Source of the DNA: Aureococcus anophagefferens
Lineage: Eukaryota > Sar > Pelagophyceae > Pelagomonadales > Pelagomonadaceae
Length of the DNA: 47,940 nt
Reading direction: 5' to 3'
Assembly: GCF_000186865.1 (NCBI RefSeq)
Contig: NW_008705561.1
Span: 2,090,662-2,138,601, forward strand
Part shown: one piece after another, positions 16,695 to 24,117 of the stretch
Position numbering within the stretch: the first letter of the stretch is position 1
Layout: every line of letters begins with the position of its first letter
Notes under the pieces: generated by a model
Database searches by the model: none
Seen by the model: only the letters and a program-made list of their open reading frames with translations
Told to the model about the DNA's origin: nothing
Translations under genes and position numbers: made by a program

Positions 16695-18023
16695 ATGAGC
16701 GCGTCCGTGCAGCTCGACGACGAGCGCCTGCGGCGCTTCCTGCAATGGTACGACGCGGCGGCGCCGTCCCAGCGCTGCGTCGCGCCCGCGCGCGACGCCT
16801 ACGGCGGCTGGCGGCTCGTGGCGACGCGCGCCGTCGCCGCCGGCGAGGAGCTGCTGCGGTCGAGCGTGGCGTCGCAGTGCGTCGTCATGGGCCGGCACGC
16901 GGCGCACCGCCGGCTCTCGAAGGCCGGCTGCAGCGACCGCGGCGCCCTCGCCGCGTTCCTGCTCCTCCAGCGGCTCGACGCGGATTCGCCGCTCGCTCCG
17001 TGGCTCGCGATGCTTCCGGCCGCGGCGGTCGGCGCGAGCGGCGCGGACGCGGACGCGACGGGCGACGGCGACGTGCGCGCGGCGCGCGCCGCCCTGACGA
17101 CCGCGGCGCGGAGCGACTTCGCCGCGGCGTCGGCGGCGTGTCGCGTCGCGGGCTTCGACGAGCGCGGCTTCGAGTGGGCGTGGAGCGTCATATCGTCGCG
17201 GGCCGTCAACGCCGGCGGCTTCAAGGCCATCGTGCCGCTCGCGGACTTTGCGAACCACGACCCGACGTCCGCCGCGGCCATCGAGCGCGTCGACGACGCC
17301 TACTACACGATAAAGGCGACGGCGGCGCTCGCCGCGGGCGACGAGGTCTTCATTAGCTACGGCCGCAAGCCCGCGAGCGACTTCCTGCTGCACTACGGCT
17401 TCGTGCCTCTCGAGCGCTTCGCGGCGGCCGGCGCGTCCGCGGGAGACGTCGCGCGAGGCGCGTGCCCGACGACGTTTCGAATCGCGCTGCCGCTGCCCGG
17501 GGACGAGCGCCGCGCGGACCTCCTCGCCTACTACGGCGTCCGCGCAGCGGCGCCGCCGGCGCTCGTGGTCTCGACGGCCGGGGGTGGCACGTCGGTGCGA
17601 TTTACCCTCTGCATGCCCGGCACGGAGTACGCGGCCGACGCGGACGCGTGGGCCGTCGCGCGCGTCTCGTCGCTGCCGGACGACCGCCTGCCCGAGCCCG
17701 AGTCGTCGGACGACGACGACGGCGCCGGCGCCCTCTTCCGCCTCGAGGAGAACGCCCTCGGCGCGCCGCCCGAGGATCCGAACGACCTCTACCTCGCGCT
17801 CCTTTTTTTCCGCCGGTGCTGCATCGCCGAATGCGACGACGACGCGCCGGGGCGCGCGGGATTCCGCGGCGACGGCGGCGTCGACTGGCCCAACGTCTAC
17901 GCCGCGCTGAGGGACGCCGCCACCTTCGGCGCCGTCTCTACGCTCAGTCGCGATGCCAGTGCGCTCCTACCCATGATGCGGCATGATGACCCTCACCTCG
18001 CATCTGCTTTGAATCAACGCTAA
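16695..18023 (+). CDS. SET-domain protein methyltransferase, SETD3/SETD4/LSMT type (442 aa)
   Basis: ATG at 16695. The SET domain starts with the WRLVATRAVAAGEELLR strand at residues ~36-52, has a long helical insert (residues ~75-165), and continues with VIPLADF-like IVPLADFANHD at ~176-186 and EVFISYGRKPASDFLLHYGF at ~216-235. The last two are the SAM- and pseudoknot-forming motifs of the class that includes Rubisco large-subunit methyltransferase, SETD3 (actin His) and SETD4. The C-terminal ~180 residues correspond to the substrate-binding domain of this class and carry an acidic DDDDGAGA loop. No plastid signal is seen, so a cytosolic or nuclear substrate is more likely. The stop is only 6 nt from the convergent neighbour's stop. 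Confidence 0.8.
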   Translation: MSASVQLDDERLRRFLQWYDAAAPSQRCVAPARDAYGGWRLVATRAVAAGEELLRSSVASQCVVMGRHAAHRRLSKAGCSDRGALAAFLLLQRLDADSPLAPWLAMLPAAAVGASGADADATGDGDVRAARAALTTAARSDFAAASAACRVAGFDERGFEWAWSVISSRAVNAGGFKAIVPLADFANHDPTSAAAIERVDDAYYTIKATAALAAGDEVFISYGRKPASDFLLHYGFVPLERFAAAGASAGDVARGACPTTFRIALPLPGDERRADLLAYYGVRAAAPPALVVSTAGGGTSVRFTLCMPGTEYAADADAWAVARVSSLPDDRLPEPESSDDDDGAGALFRLEENALGAPPEDPNDLYLALLFFRRCCIAECDDDAPGRAGFRGDGGVDWPNVYAALRDAATFGAVSTLSRDASALLPMMRHDDPHLASALNQR

Positions 18024-18029
18024 CTCGCG

Positions 18030-18800
18030 TTAGAGCTCGTCGCTTCCGTCTCGTCGCTCGAGGACGCCGACGAGCGGGAACTTCCCGAGGAAGTACGTCG
18101 TCCGCTCGTCGAGGCGCGCGAGGTCCGCGGCGTCGAGGCCGGCGAGGTCGTCCGTGTGGTCCTCGGCGCGCGGCGTGCCGCCCCGGGCGAGCGCGCGGCC
18201 CACGCACGCTCCGGCGAACGAGCTCCGCGGCGACCCGGCGCCGTAGAGGTAGCGGCTTTTCGTGACGTCGAAGACGTAGCCGCTGATGCAGAGCCAGAGC
18301 TCGGCGTTCGAGGCGTCGTGGGCGGCGAGCTCCACGAGGGACACGGTCCGCTCCCTCGCGGCCTCGGCCGCCGCTTCCGCCGCCGCGAGCCGCGCGGCCT
18401 CGGCCGCGTCCGCCGCCGCGCGCCGCCGCGCGAGCCGAGCGGCGCGCTGCTCGGCGGTGTCGGCGATCAAGGCGCCGACCACCGGGTATTTGGTCCGGTA
18501 GTGGTCGCGCCACTTCTCGACGGCCGCCGGGTCCAGACCCGCGGCGCCGTCGTGGATGTCGTCGTCGTCGAGCGACGGCAGCGCGACGCCGCGCGTGCAC
18601 GCGCGGCCCGCGAACTTGGCGTAGGCCATGCCCGGCCCGTAGAAGTGGGCGCCGGACGTCACGTCGTAGACGTCGCCGCCGTAGGCGAGGAAGATCTCCG
18701 GTCGTGTGACGCCGTCGAAGGCCTCGAGCTCGTCCTCCGTGAAGCGCTTCTCGGCGACGCAGAATGCGAGCAGCGCGTAGCACGCGATGCGGCGCAGCAT
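18030..18800 (-). CDS. Secreted protein with two cytochrome-b5-like (MAPR/neudesin-type) domains (256 aa)
   Basis: The N terminus (MLRRIACYALLAFCVAEKR) is a signal peptide. Domain 1 (~residues 18-110) and domain 2 (~148-245) each have the membrane-associated progesterone-receptor pattern. The first reads FLAYGGDVYDVTSG, FYGPGMAYAKFAG, then RACTRGVAL; the second reads WLCISGYVFDVTKSRYLYG, SSFAG, then ALARG. An Ala/Arg/Glu-rich helix (113-150) links them. Family members bind haem through Tyr residues in a cytochrome-b5-like fold; PGRMC and neudesin are single-domain. The duplicate arrangement is unusual. Domain 2 keeps YLYG but its G/P content is altered, so haem binding there is uncertain. It is followed 90 nt upstream by the duplicated oxygenase gene on the same strand. 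Confidence 0.75.
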   Translation of the reverse strand: MLRRIACYALLAFCVAEKRFTEDELEAFDGVTRPEIFLAYGGDVYDVTSGAHFYGPGMAYAKFAGRACTRGVALPSLDDDDIHDGAAGLDPAAVEKWRDHYRTKYPVVGALIADTAEQRAARLARRRAAADAAEAARLAAAEAAAEAARERTVSLVELAAHDASNAELWLCISGYVFDVTKSRYLYGAGSPRSSFAGACVGRALARGGTPRAEDHTDDLAGLDAADLARLDERTTYFLGKFPLVGVLERRDGSDEL

Positions 18801-18890
18801 TGCTCCAAATACAGGTCAGGGCACTGCTTCGTAGAAGGCTGCCATCGGGCTGCTTTTCGCTCTTCAAGAAGCACTTCACTTTGGACTGTT

Positions 18891-20576
18891 TTACGCACGG
18901 GGAGCGATGTCGAGGAGGGCCCAGCACGCCTCGTCGGGCGCGCCGATCTCCGGCCGCGTCGATCCTTCCGTCCGCCAGGTGCGCCACAGGTCCGCGCCGG
19001 CCCGCGTCGCGAGCTCGAGGGACATGGTCTCGGACCAGGCGTCGCCCGTCGCGCCGCCGCGGTGGAGCACCTCCGCGTCGACGAGCGCCACGGGCGCCCG
19101 CGGCGACTCGAGGTTCGCGTAGTCCGCGTTCGCCGGCCGGCCCTTGGCGAAGCGGCCCGGCGCGTACTGCGTGCCCACGTCGCCGCCGTCGACCTTCCAG
19201 AGGAGGTGCGGGAAGCTCGTCGTCGACCGCTCGCCCCGGACCCAGAGGTCGCTGTGGAGCTGCTGCGGGTCCGACCGCGGCGGCACGAGCGTCCAGCCCG
19301 CGCCCCGGATCGCCGCGCCCCGGCCGTCCTTCGCGCCCAGCAGCGCGAGCGCGACGTCCTCGGGCGGCGGAGGCGCCGCGCCGGCGTAGTGCTTCCGCGC
19401 GGCCGCGGTCACGGACACGTAGAAGCGCGGCGCCGAGAGGTCGAAGGGCGGCGCCTGGGAGATCGACGACGGCCCGGCGTAGACGGCCAGCCCTTCGACG
19501 CCCAGCGCGTCCGTCGCGGCCGCGGCCGCTTCGACGCCGAGCCGGTGACCCCGCGACGGGCAGCGCGCCAGCGCGTCGGCGACGGCCGCGCGGACGGCGC
19601 CGCCGTGGGCCGCGTACGCCGCCTCCACGAAGCGGCACGCGTCCCAGGACGCCGCGAACCCGGACGGCAGCGCGCACGCGCCCGCGGACGCGGCGATCGC
19701 GAAGGGCGTCGCCGGCTCGCCGCCGCGCAGGGGCAGCGTGCGGCCCAGGTCCGCGGCGGAGCAGCGGCCGTCCTCGTGGAGCAGGCGCCAGCCCTCGGCG
19801 GACGCGAACTGCACCGTCCGCGTCGACGACCACCGTTCGCCCGTCGGCCCGCCGCGGTGCAGCACCTCCGCGTCGATGACGATCAGCGGCGCGGCGGCGA
19901 GCGTCTCGCCGCCGTCCTCGGGCGCCTGCCAGGCCGGCGGCGCGTAGAACTCGCCGCCGAAGCGGCCGCGGACGACGCGCGTGCCGCAGTTGCCCGCGGC
20001 CTTGACGAAGACGTGGTGGTAGCGGCCCCGGTTCGCCTCGCGCTCGCCCGCGCCGTCGCCGAACTCCGTCACAATGTCCGCGTGCCACTCCTGCGGCGGC
20101 GACCGCGGCGGCACTAATGTAAAACCGAGCTCCGTGACGCGGCTCCCCTCGCGCGCGGCGTCCCACCACAGGAGCCGCGCGAGCTTGAGAGGGGGCTCCG
20201 CCGCGAACGGCGCGTCGAGCAGCGCCGCGTCGACGACGGACGCGTAGAAGCGCGGGCCCGCCCAGTCGCCCGTGGCGTCGTCGACGGACGGGTGCGTCGC
20301 CGTGACGACGACGCGGCCCCGCAGGTCCGCCGCGAGCGCGGCGTTGACGCGCTCCGCGCTGAACGCGCCGGGCCGGAAGCCCTCGTCCGCGCCCTCGGAC
20401 CACCGCGGCCGCTCGGCCTCGAGCAGCGCCACGAGCGTCGCGGACCACTCCGCCTCGAGGGCGACGAGGAGCGCGTAGGGGCCCCAGTCGCCGAGGTAGT
20501 CCGCCGACGCGCTCGCCTTCCTGCAGAGCACGAGGCCGTCGCGGTGCAGGCGCCGGTGCTTGCGCTCGCCGGGCAT
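18891..20576 (-). CDS. Tandem-duplicated 2OG-Fe(II) oxygenase-like protein (561 aa)
   Basis: ATG at 20576. The protein contains two homologous double-stranded-beta-helix modules. Module 1 (~100-275) has TLVPPRSPPQEWHAD (H165, D167), YHHVFVKAAG and VIDAEVLHRGGPTGERWS (H240, R241). Module 2 (~385-525) has TLVPPRSDPQQLHSD (H441, D443), FPHLLWKVDGG and LVDAEVLHRGGATGDAWS (H505, R506). H-x-D...H with an Arg right after the distal His region fits Fe(II) and 2-oxoglutarate binding of phytanoyl-dioxygenase-like enzymes. Both modules keep the metal triad, so both may be active. Substrate unknown. There is no signal peptide. Confidence 0.7.
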   Translation of the reverse strand: MPGERKHRRLHRDGLVLCRKASASADYLGDWGPYALLVALEAEWSATLVALLEAERPRWSEGADEGFRPGAFSAERVNAALAADLRGRVVVTATHPSVDDATGDWAGPRFYASVVDAALLDAPFAAEPPLKLARLLWWDAAREGSRVTELGFTLVPPRSPPQEWHADIVTEFGDGAGEREANRGRYHHVFVKAAGNCGTRVVRGRFGGEFYAPPAWQAPEDGGETLAAAPLIVIDAEVLHRGGPTGERWSSTRTVQFASAEGWRLLHEDGRCSAADLGRTLPLRGGEPATPFAIAASAGACALPSGFAASWDACRFVEAAYAAHGGAVRAAVADALARCPSRGHRLGVEAAAAATDALGVEGLAVYAGPSSISQAPPFDLSAPRFYVSVTAAARKHYAGAAPPPPEDVALALLGAKDGRGAAIRGAGWTLVPPRSDPQQLHSDLWVRGERSTTSFPHLLWKVDGGDVGTQYAPGRFAKGRPANADYANLESPRAPVALVDAEVLHRGGATGDAWSETMSLELATRAGADLWRTWRTEGSTRPEIGAPDEACWALLDIAPRA

Positions 20577-20897
20577 CGCTGCTGCACGAGGTGTGCGACG
20601 ACGTGTGCGACGATGTGTTGCAGCGCGAGCGGCGACGATGCGTTCTGTGCAGACGATGTGTTGCTGTGCAGACGATGAGTGTGCGTGAGCGGCGACGATG
20701 TGCAGGCTAGGGGACCTGCAGCATCGCTGGACTGATCGATGATCGCGGCGCTGAGTTCACCGTGCAGTAGCCTTGCGGTCAATATGAAGTCGACTCCCTC
20801 AACGTGGCTGGCGCACCCTTAAAAACACGCGCGGGCGCGGCCGCCTTGTGCGCGGCGCTCTCCGAGCACCGCGACGACACAAAAACTGCACAGGTGT
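20577..20897. other. Spacer with short degenerate microrepeats
   Basis: 321 nt between two minus-strand genes. Bases 20585-20705 repeat the words gacgatg, gtgcagacgatg and gcgagcggcgacgatg at irregular spacing. The remainder, 20760-20890, has gcgcacccttaaaaacacgc. No gene is seen. It should contain the promoter of the oxygenase gene. Confidence 0.5.
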
Positions 20898-21535
20898 TCA
20901 CTTGATCTGGACGGACTCGAGGCGCGCGGCGAGGTGCTGCTCGTGCGCCGGCGGGCGCCGCGCCGCGGCGAGGAGGTCGTGGATGGCGCCTACGAGAGAG
21001 ATTTGAGCGTCACATGGCGCGTGGTCTTTCCCCGGCGCGCACCTTCGAGGGGGTCCCAGTCCTGGTGCTCCTTCTCCATGGCCGCTTCGACGAGACGGTA
21101 GGACCGGATCAGCGCGTCGAGGTCCGCGAGCTCCTGGGGCTGCGCGTCCGCGCGTTGCGCGTCGATGCGCCGTCTGAGCTGGAGCTTGCACGCGTCGAGC
21201 GCCGATCGCGCCGCGCGCGCGCGCGTCGCGCGCTCGGCGCCGCGCGCCGCGTCGGCCGCGCCGCGGCCGAGGGCGACGCCGTCGCGGCCCGCCGCCTGCG
21301 ACGCGCGTGGGGTCCTCGACGCGCGGGACGCGGCGCGGACGCGGGCGGGACGCACGTCCGCGGTGTGGGGCCACGTCACGGGCGGCAGCCGCAAGTGGCC
21401 TTCCGGCTGCGAGGGCTGCCCCGGATCCGGGACGCGGTCGAAGGCTGCCGCGGGCAGCGGCCGCCGCGCCTCGGGAGACGCGCGCCACTTCGACGGCTGG
21501 ACGGGCTCGAAATTGCACAGCGACGTGCCAAACAT
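20898..21535 (-). CDS. Small basic protein of unknown function with one short intron (194 aa)
   Basis: Exon 1 is 21043-21535 (ATG at 21535) and exon 2 is 20898-20989. Without splicing the frame would end after a nonsense tail; with it, the sequence continues as WDPLEGAIHDLLAAARR and stops after ESVQIK. The protein starts MFGTSLCNFEPVQPSKW and has a Pro-rich segment with two Pro-Pro-Val/Leu patches. It ends in an Arg/Ala-rich helical region (LDACKLQLRRRIDAQ, DLDALIRSYRLVEAAMEKEH). The N-terminal layout resembles small ciliary or microtubule-inner proteins (FEP...KW, then P.TWP), but that is only an impression. It is divergent from the plastid-protein gene. Confidence 0.55.
20990..21042 (-). 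other. Spliceosomal intron, 53 nt
   Basis: GTGCGC donor, a pyrimidine-rich tail ending CTCTCTCGTAG and a plausible branch site TGTGACGCTC. Phase 1 junction (GAAG|GCGCC). Supported by restoration of frame only. Confidence 0.65.
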
Positions 21536-21712
21536 GACACCACTGTTGCAGCGGAGAACGCGCACTCCCACACGAAAATGAATTAAACGTTGTTCTTTGG
21601 GATGGCTCTCCGATTGCATCGTTAACCCCAAGGTTAACTTGCACTTCAATAGGGCCAGTTGAAGACCTCACGGCTTATGCGCGCTCGATCGAGGTCGGAA
21701 CGACGCCGAGCA
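21536..21712. promoter_or_regulatory. Divergent promoter with a dyad
   Basis: 177 nt between divergent genes. It has an A/T-rich left part (cacgaaaatgaattaaacg) and a perfect 7-bp inverted repeat, GTTAACC-CCAA-GGTTAAC, at 21621-21638. The dyad could be a binding site for a dimeric factor. Confidence 0.4.
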
Positions 21713-22501
21713 ATGCAGCACGCCATCGCCGCGCTGCTCCTGCTCGCCGGTGGCGCGTCAGCCTTTGTCTGCGCGCCGAGTCAACTCGCGCCTCGCGCCT
21801 CGCCGACGGCGCCGTCCGTGCAAATGGCCCTCTTCAAGCTTATCATCGCGGCGCTCGCGCTGGGCGCGCAGGGCTTCGCCCCCAAGTCGTTCCCGCGCAC
21901 GTCTACGGTCGTCTTTCAGTCGTTTGAGGAGTACATGGCGTCGCTTGGCATGGCGGCGGCCCCTGCGGCTCCTCCGGCGGCAGTCGCTCCCCCGCCGGCG
22001 CCCGCGGCTCCGCCCGCGGCTCCTCCTGCCGCCGCGGCGCCTCCTGCCGCCGCGGCTCCTCGGTTGCCTCGGAGACTGGCGGGTCCGCCGTCGCGATCCG
22101 CCAACGAGTTCGACGACTGGTGGAACAAGAAGCGCGCGATCCAGCGGCAAAACGCCGCCGCCGCCGCGCGGAACGAGACGATCACCGCGCCGCCGCGGCT
22201 CGTCGAGCAGATTCGCCTGGACGTGGAGAACGTCACCGTCGTCCTCAGGGAGTTTTGCGGCTCGGACTACGCTCGCATGGCATGCAACACCGCGCGGGTC
22301 CCGCCGAGCGAGTGGGGCCGCATCGACGCGATGTTTCAGAGCGTCGTGCTCACAGACGCGAAGCTCGTCGTGCACCTCTGCCGGGAATTCGACGAGCGCA
22401 ACACGGTGCTGCTGGACCGCTGCGCGCAATACCTGCGCGCGCGGTTGCCGCAGCTCAAGGAGTTCCACGGGCTGCACCGCGACGGGTTGGACATCTACTA
22501 A
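21713..22501 (+). CDS. Plastid-targeted Ala/Pro-rich protein of unknown function (262 aa)
   Basis: ATG at 21713 gives an ideal signal peptide, MQHAIAALLLLAGGASA, followed by FVCAPS. Phe at +1 after ASA is the hallmark of bipartite plastid presequences of red-derived plastids in stramenopiles. A transit-like Ser/Pro/Arg-rich stretch follows, then a second hydrophobic segment, LFKLIIAALALGAQ, ending GFAPKSF. Residues ~85-125 are an Ala-Pro repeat. The C-terminal ~130 residues are a folded-looking helical domain (NEFDDWWNKKRAIQRQ, LVEQIRLDVENVTVVLREF, HLCREFDERNTVLLDRC) of no recognised family. An in-frame ATG at 21677 would add 12 basic residues before the signal. The stop is 2 nt from the convergent neighbour's stop. 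Confidence 0.65.
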   Translation: MQHAIAALLLLAGGASAFVCAPSQLAPRASPTAPSVQMALFKLIIAALALGAQGFAPKSFPRTSTVVFQSFEEYMASLGMAAAPAAPPAAVAPPPAPAAPPAAPPAAAAPPAAAAPRLPRRLAGPPSRSANEFDDWWNKKRAIQRQNAAAAARNETITAPPRLVEQIRLDVENVTVVLREFCGSDYARMACNTARVPPSEWGRIDAMFQSVVLTDAKLVVHLCREFDERNTVLLDRCAQYLRARLPQLKEFHGLHRDGLDIY

Positions 22502-22503
22502 GC

Positions 22504-24024
22504 TTAACCGGACTTCTCCTCGGCCGCGCCCGCGGCCTCGCCGAGTTTCGTCGCGCCGAGGACGTGGGCCCAGCGCGCGGCGCAGGCGGCGTCGTCGTAG
22601 TCGCGCGCGCGGTCCTTGCACCGCTTGCGCATGGCCGCGTAGAGCGCCGCGTCGCTCCGGAGCGCGGCGACGGCGTCGGCGACGTCGTCCGCGTCGTCGA
22701 CCTCGAAGTAGTCGAGCGACGAGTCGCGGAGCGCCGCAAAGGCCGGCGCGTCGGCGGCGAGCGCCGGGACGCCCGCGCGCCACGCGTCGAGGAGCGGCGC
22801 CGACGACCCGCCGCCGAAGCAGAGCACGAGGTCGACGCCCTCGTAGGCGCCGGCCCAGTCCGCCGCGTGCGACAGGTCGAGGCGCGCGAGGTCGACGCCC
22901 GCGGCGGCGTAGGCCGGCGCGAGGTCGTCGTCGTCGGGGAGGCGGCTGCGGCACCCGGCGCAGAGCACGTGGGCGACGGCGCCGCCGCGCGCCTCGTCGC
23001 GCGGCCGGAAGCCCGGCGGCGCGAACGCCGGGAGCTCCGCGTCCGAGGCCGCGAGCGCCTCGAGCCCCGCGACGCCGACGCGCCGCGCCGCGGCCTCCGT
23101 CGCCACCGTCACGAAGGCCCGGGGCGTCGCCCGCCGGAGCCGGCCCAAATCCGCCGCGTCGGAGAACGCGGCCACGGCGACGTGGTCCGCGACGGCCTCC
23201 GACGCGAGCGCGACGTCGTAGCCGCTCCGGAGCAGGCCGTAGTAGGCCGTCAGCAGGGCGTGGGCGTTCTCGAGGTAGGCGTAGGACGCCTCGTCCTGGA
23301 GCAGGGGCGCGAGCGGGTGCACGAAGATGATCGTGGCCTCGCCGACGTCGAAGGCGTCGTCGGGCGCGCCCGCCTCGATGTCCCCGCGGTCGAACGCCAG
23401 CGCGCCGCCCTCCTCGTAGGCGTAGAGCGCGAAGCGCTGGCCGAAGGCGTCGAAGGCCTCGTAGGCGCGGAAGAAGAAGCCGTCGCCGCGGTCCGCGAAC
23501 GCGCGCTTCGCCGCGGCCGCGGCCGCGCGCGACCCGAGCGCCTCGGCCTCTTCGGCCGTGAGCGCGCCGGCCTTGACGGCCTCGCGGACGACGGATAGGT
23601 CGGCGTCCGAGACGGCGCTGCGGGCGTCCCGGTCCCGGAGCGTCGCGAGCGTTTCCGCGGCCGCGGCGCCGAGCGCCGCCGCGGCCTCCTCCTTCCTCGC
23701 GATGTTCGCCGCGAGCGCGGCCTCGGCCTCGGCGGCTTTGGCGACGCGCGCGCTCGTCGCCGCGACGGCGCCGGCCTCGACGGGCGCCGGCGCGCAGGTC
23801 GTCGCCGAGATCCAGCCGGCGAGGGGGCTCGTGAGCTGCACGCGCTCCTTGCCGTCGCTCGTGCGCGCGCGCGCCCGGAGCGCGACGACGACGTCGCCGC
23901 GCGCCAGCGTGCCGACCTTGGCGCTGTCCATGGCCGTGCCCGCGCGCACGACGCTGCCCCGGCCCGCGATGACGAGGTGCTCCGTGGAGGGCATATTCTC
24001 CTCGGCCATCTCCGACTCGACCAT
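22504..24024 (-). CDS. GT-B-like glycosyltransferase with N-terminal SH3-like domain (506 aa)
   Basis: ATG at 24024. Residues ~18-75 look like a bacterial-type SH3 fold (VRAGTAMDSAKVGTLARGDVV, then GKERVQLTSPLAGWIS). Residues 80-165 are an Ala/Glu-rich helical linker. From ~190 there is a two-lobed domain: FVHPLAPLLQDEASYAYLEN, then YGLLRSGYDVALAS. The C-terminal lobe VDLVLCFGGGSSAPLLDAWR plus AGVPALA is typical of the nucleotide-sugar site of GT-B enzymes. A tail with CKDRARDYDDAACAARWAHV resembles exostosin- or GT1/GT4-like termini. There is no signal peptide or membrane anchor, so a cytosolic role is likely. Donor and acceptor cannot be told. Confidence 0.6.
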   Translation of the reverse strand: MVESEMAEENMPSTEHLVIAGRGSVVRAGTAMDSAKVGTLARGDVVVALRARARTSDGKERVQLTSPLAGWISATTCAPAPVEAGAVAATSARVAKAAEAEAALAANIARKEEAAAALGAAAAETLATLRDRDARSAVSDADLSVVREAVKAGALTAEEAEALGSRAAAAAAKRAFADRGDGFFFRAYEAFDAFGQRFALYAYEEGGALAFDRGDIEAGAPDDAFDVGEATIIFVHPLAPLLQDEASYAYLENAHALLTAYYGLLRSGYDVALASEAVADHVAVAAFSDAADLGRLRRATPRAFVTVATEAAARRVGVAGLEALAASDAELPAFAPPGFRPRDEARGGAVAHVLCAGCRSRLPDDDDLAPAYAAAGVDLARLDLSHAADWAGAYEGVDLVLCFGGGSSAPLLDAWRAGVPALAADAPAFAALRDSSLDYFEVDDADDVADAVAALRSDAALYAAMRKRCKDRARDYDDAACAARWAHVLGATKLGEAAGAAEEKSG

Positions 24025-24117
24025 CGTAATTCGCGCTTTAATAAGCAGCCCAGTTGTTGAAGCTGATAATAAACGTATGAGCGCGATGGCTCAGCCCTCC
24101 TTTGATTAAACGCCATC
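24025..24117. promoter_or_regulatory. Very short divergent promoter
   Basis: 93 nt, AT-rich (ctttaataagcagcccag, gataataaacgtatgag), between divergent ATGs at 24024 and 24118. It is the shortest divergent spacer in the window. Confidence 0.4.

Noticed and set aside
17944..20448. 834-codon open frame on the minus strand
   Set aside because: It passes through two well-supported genes (double MAPR and double oxygenase) in another frame, and has no recognisable domain.
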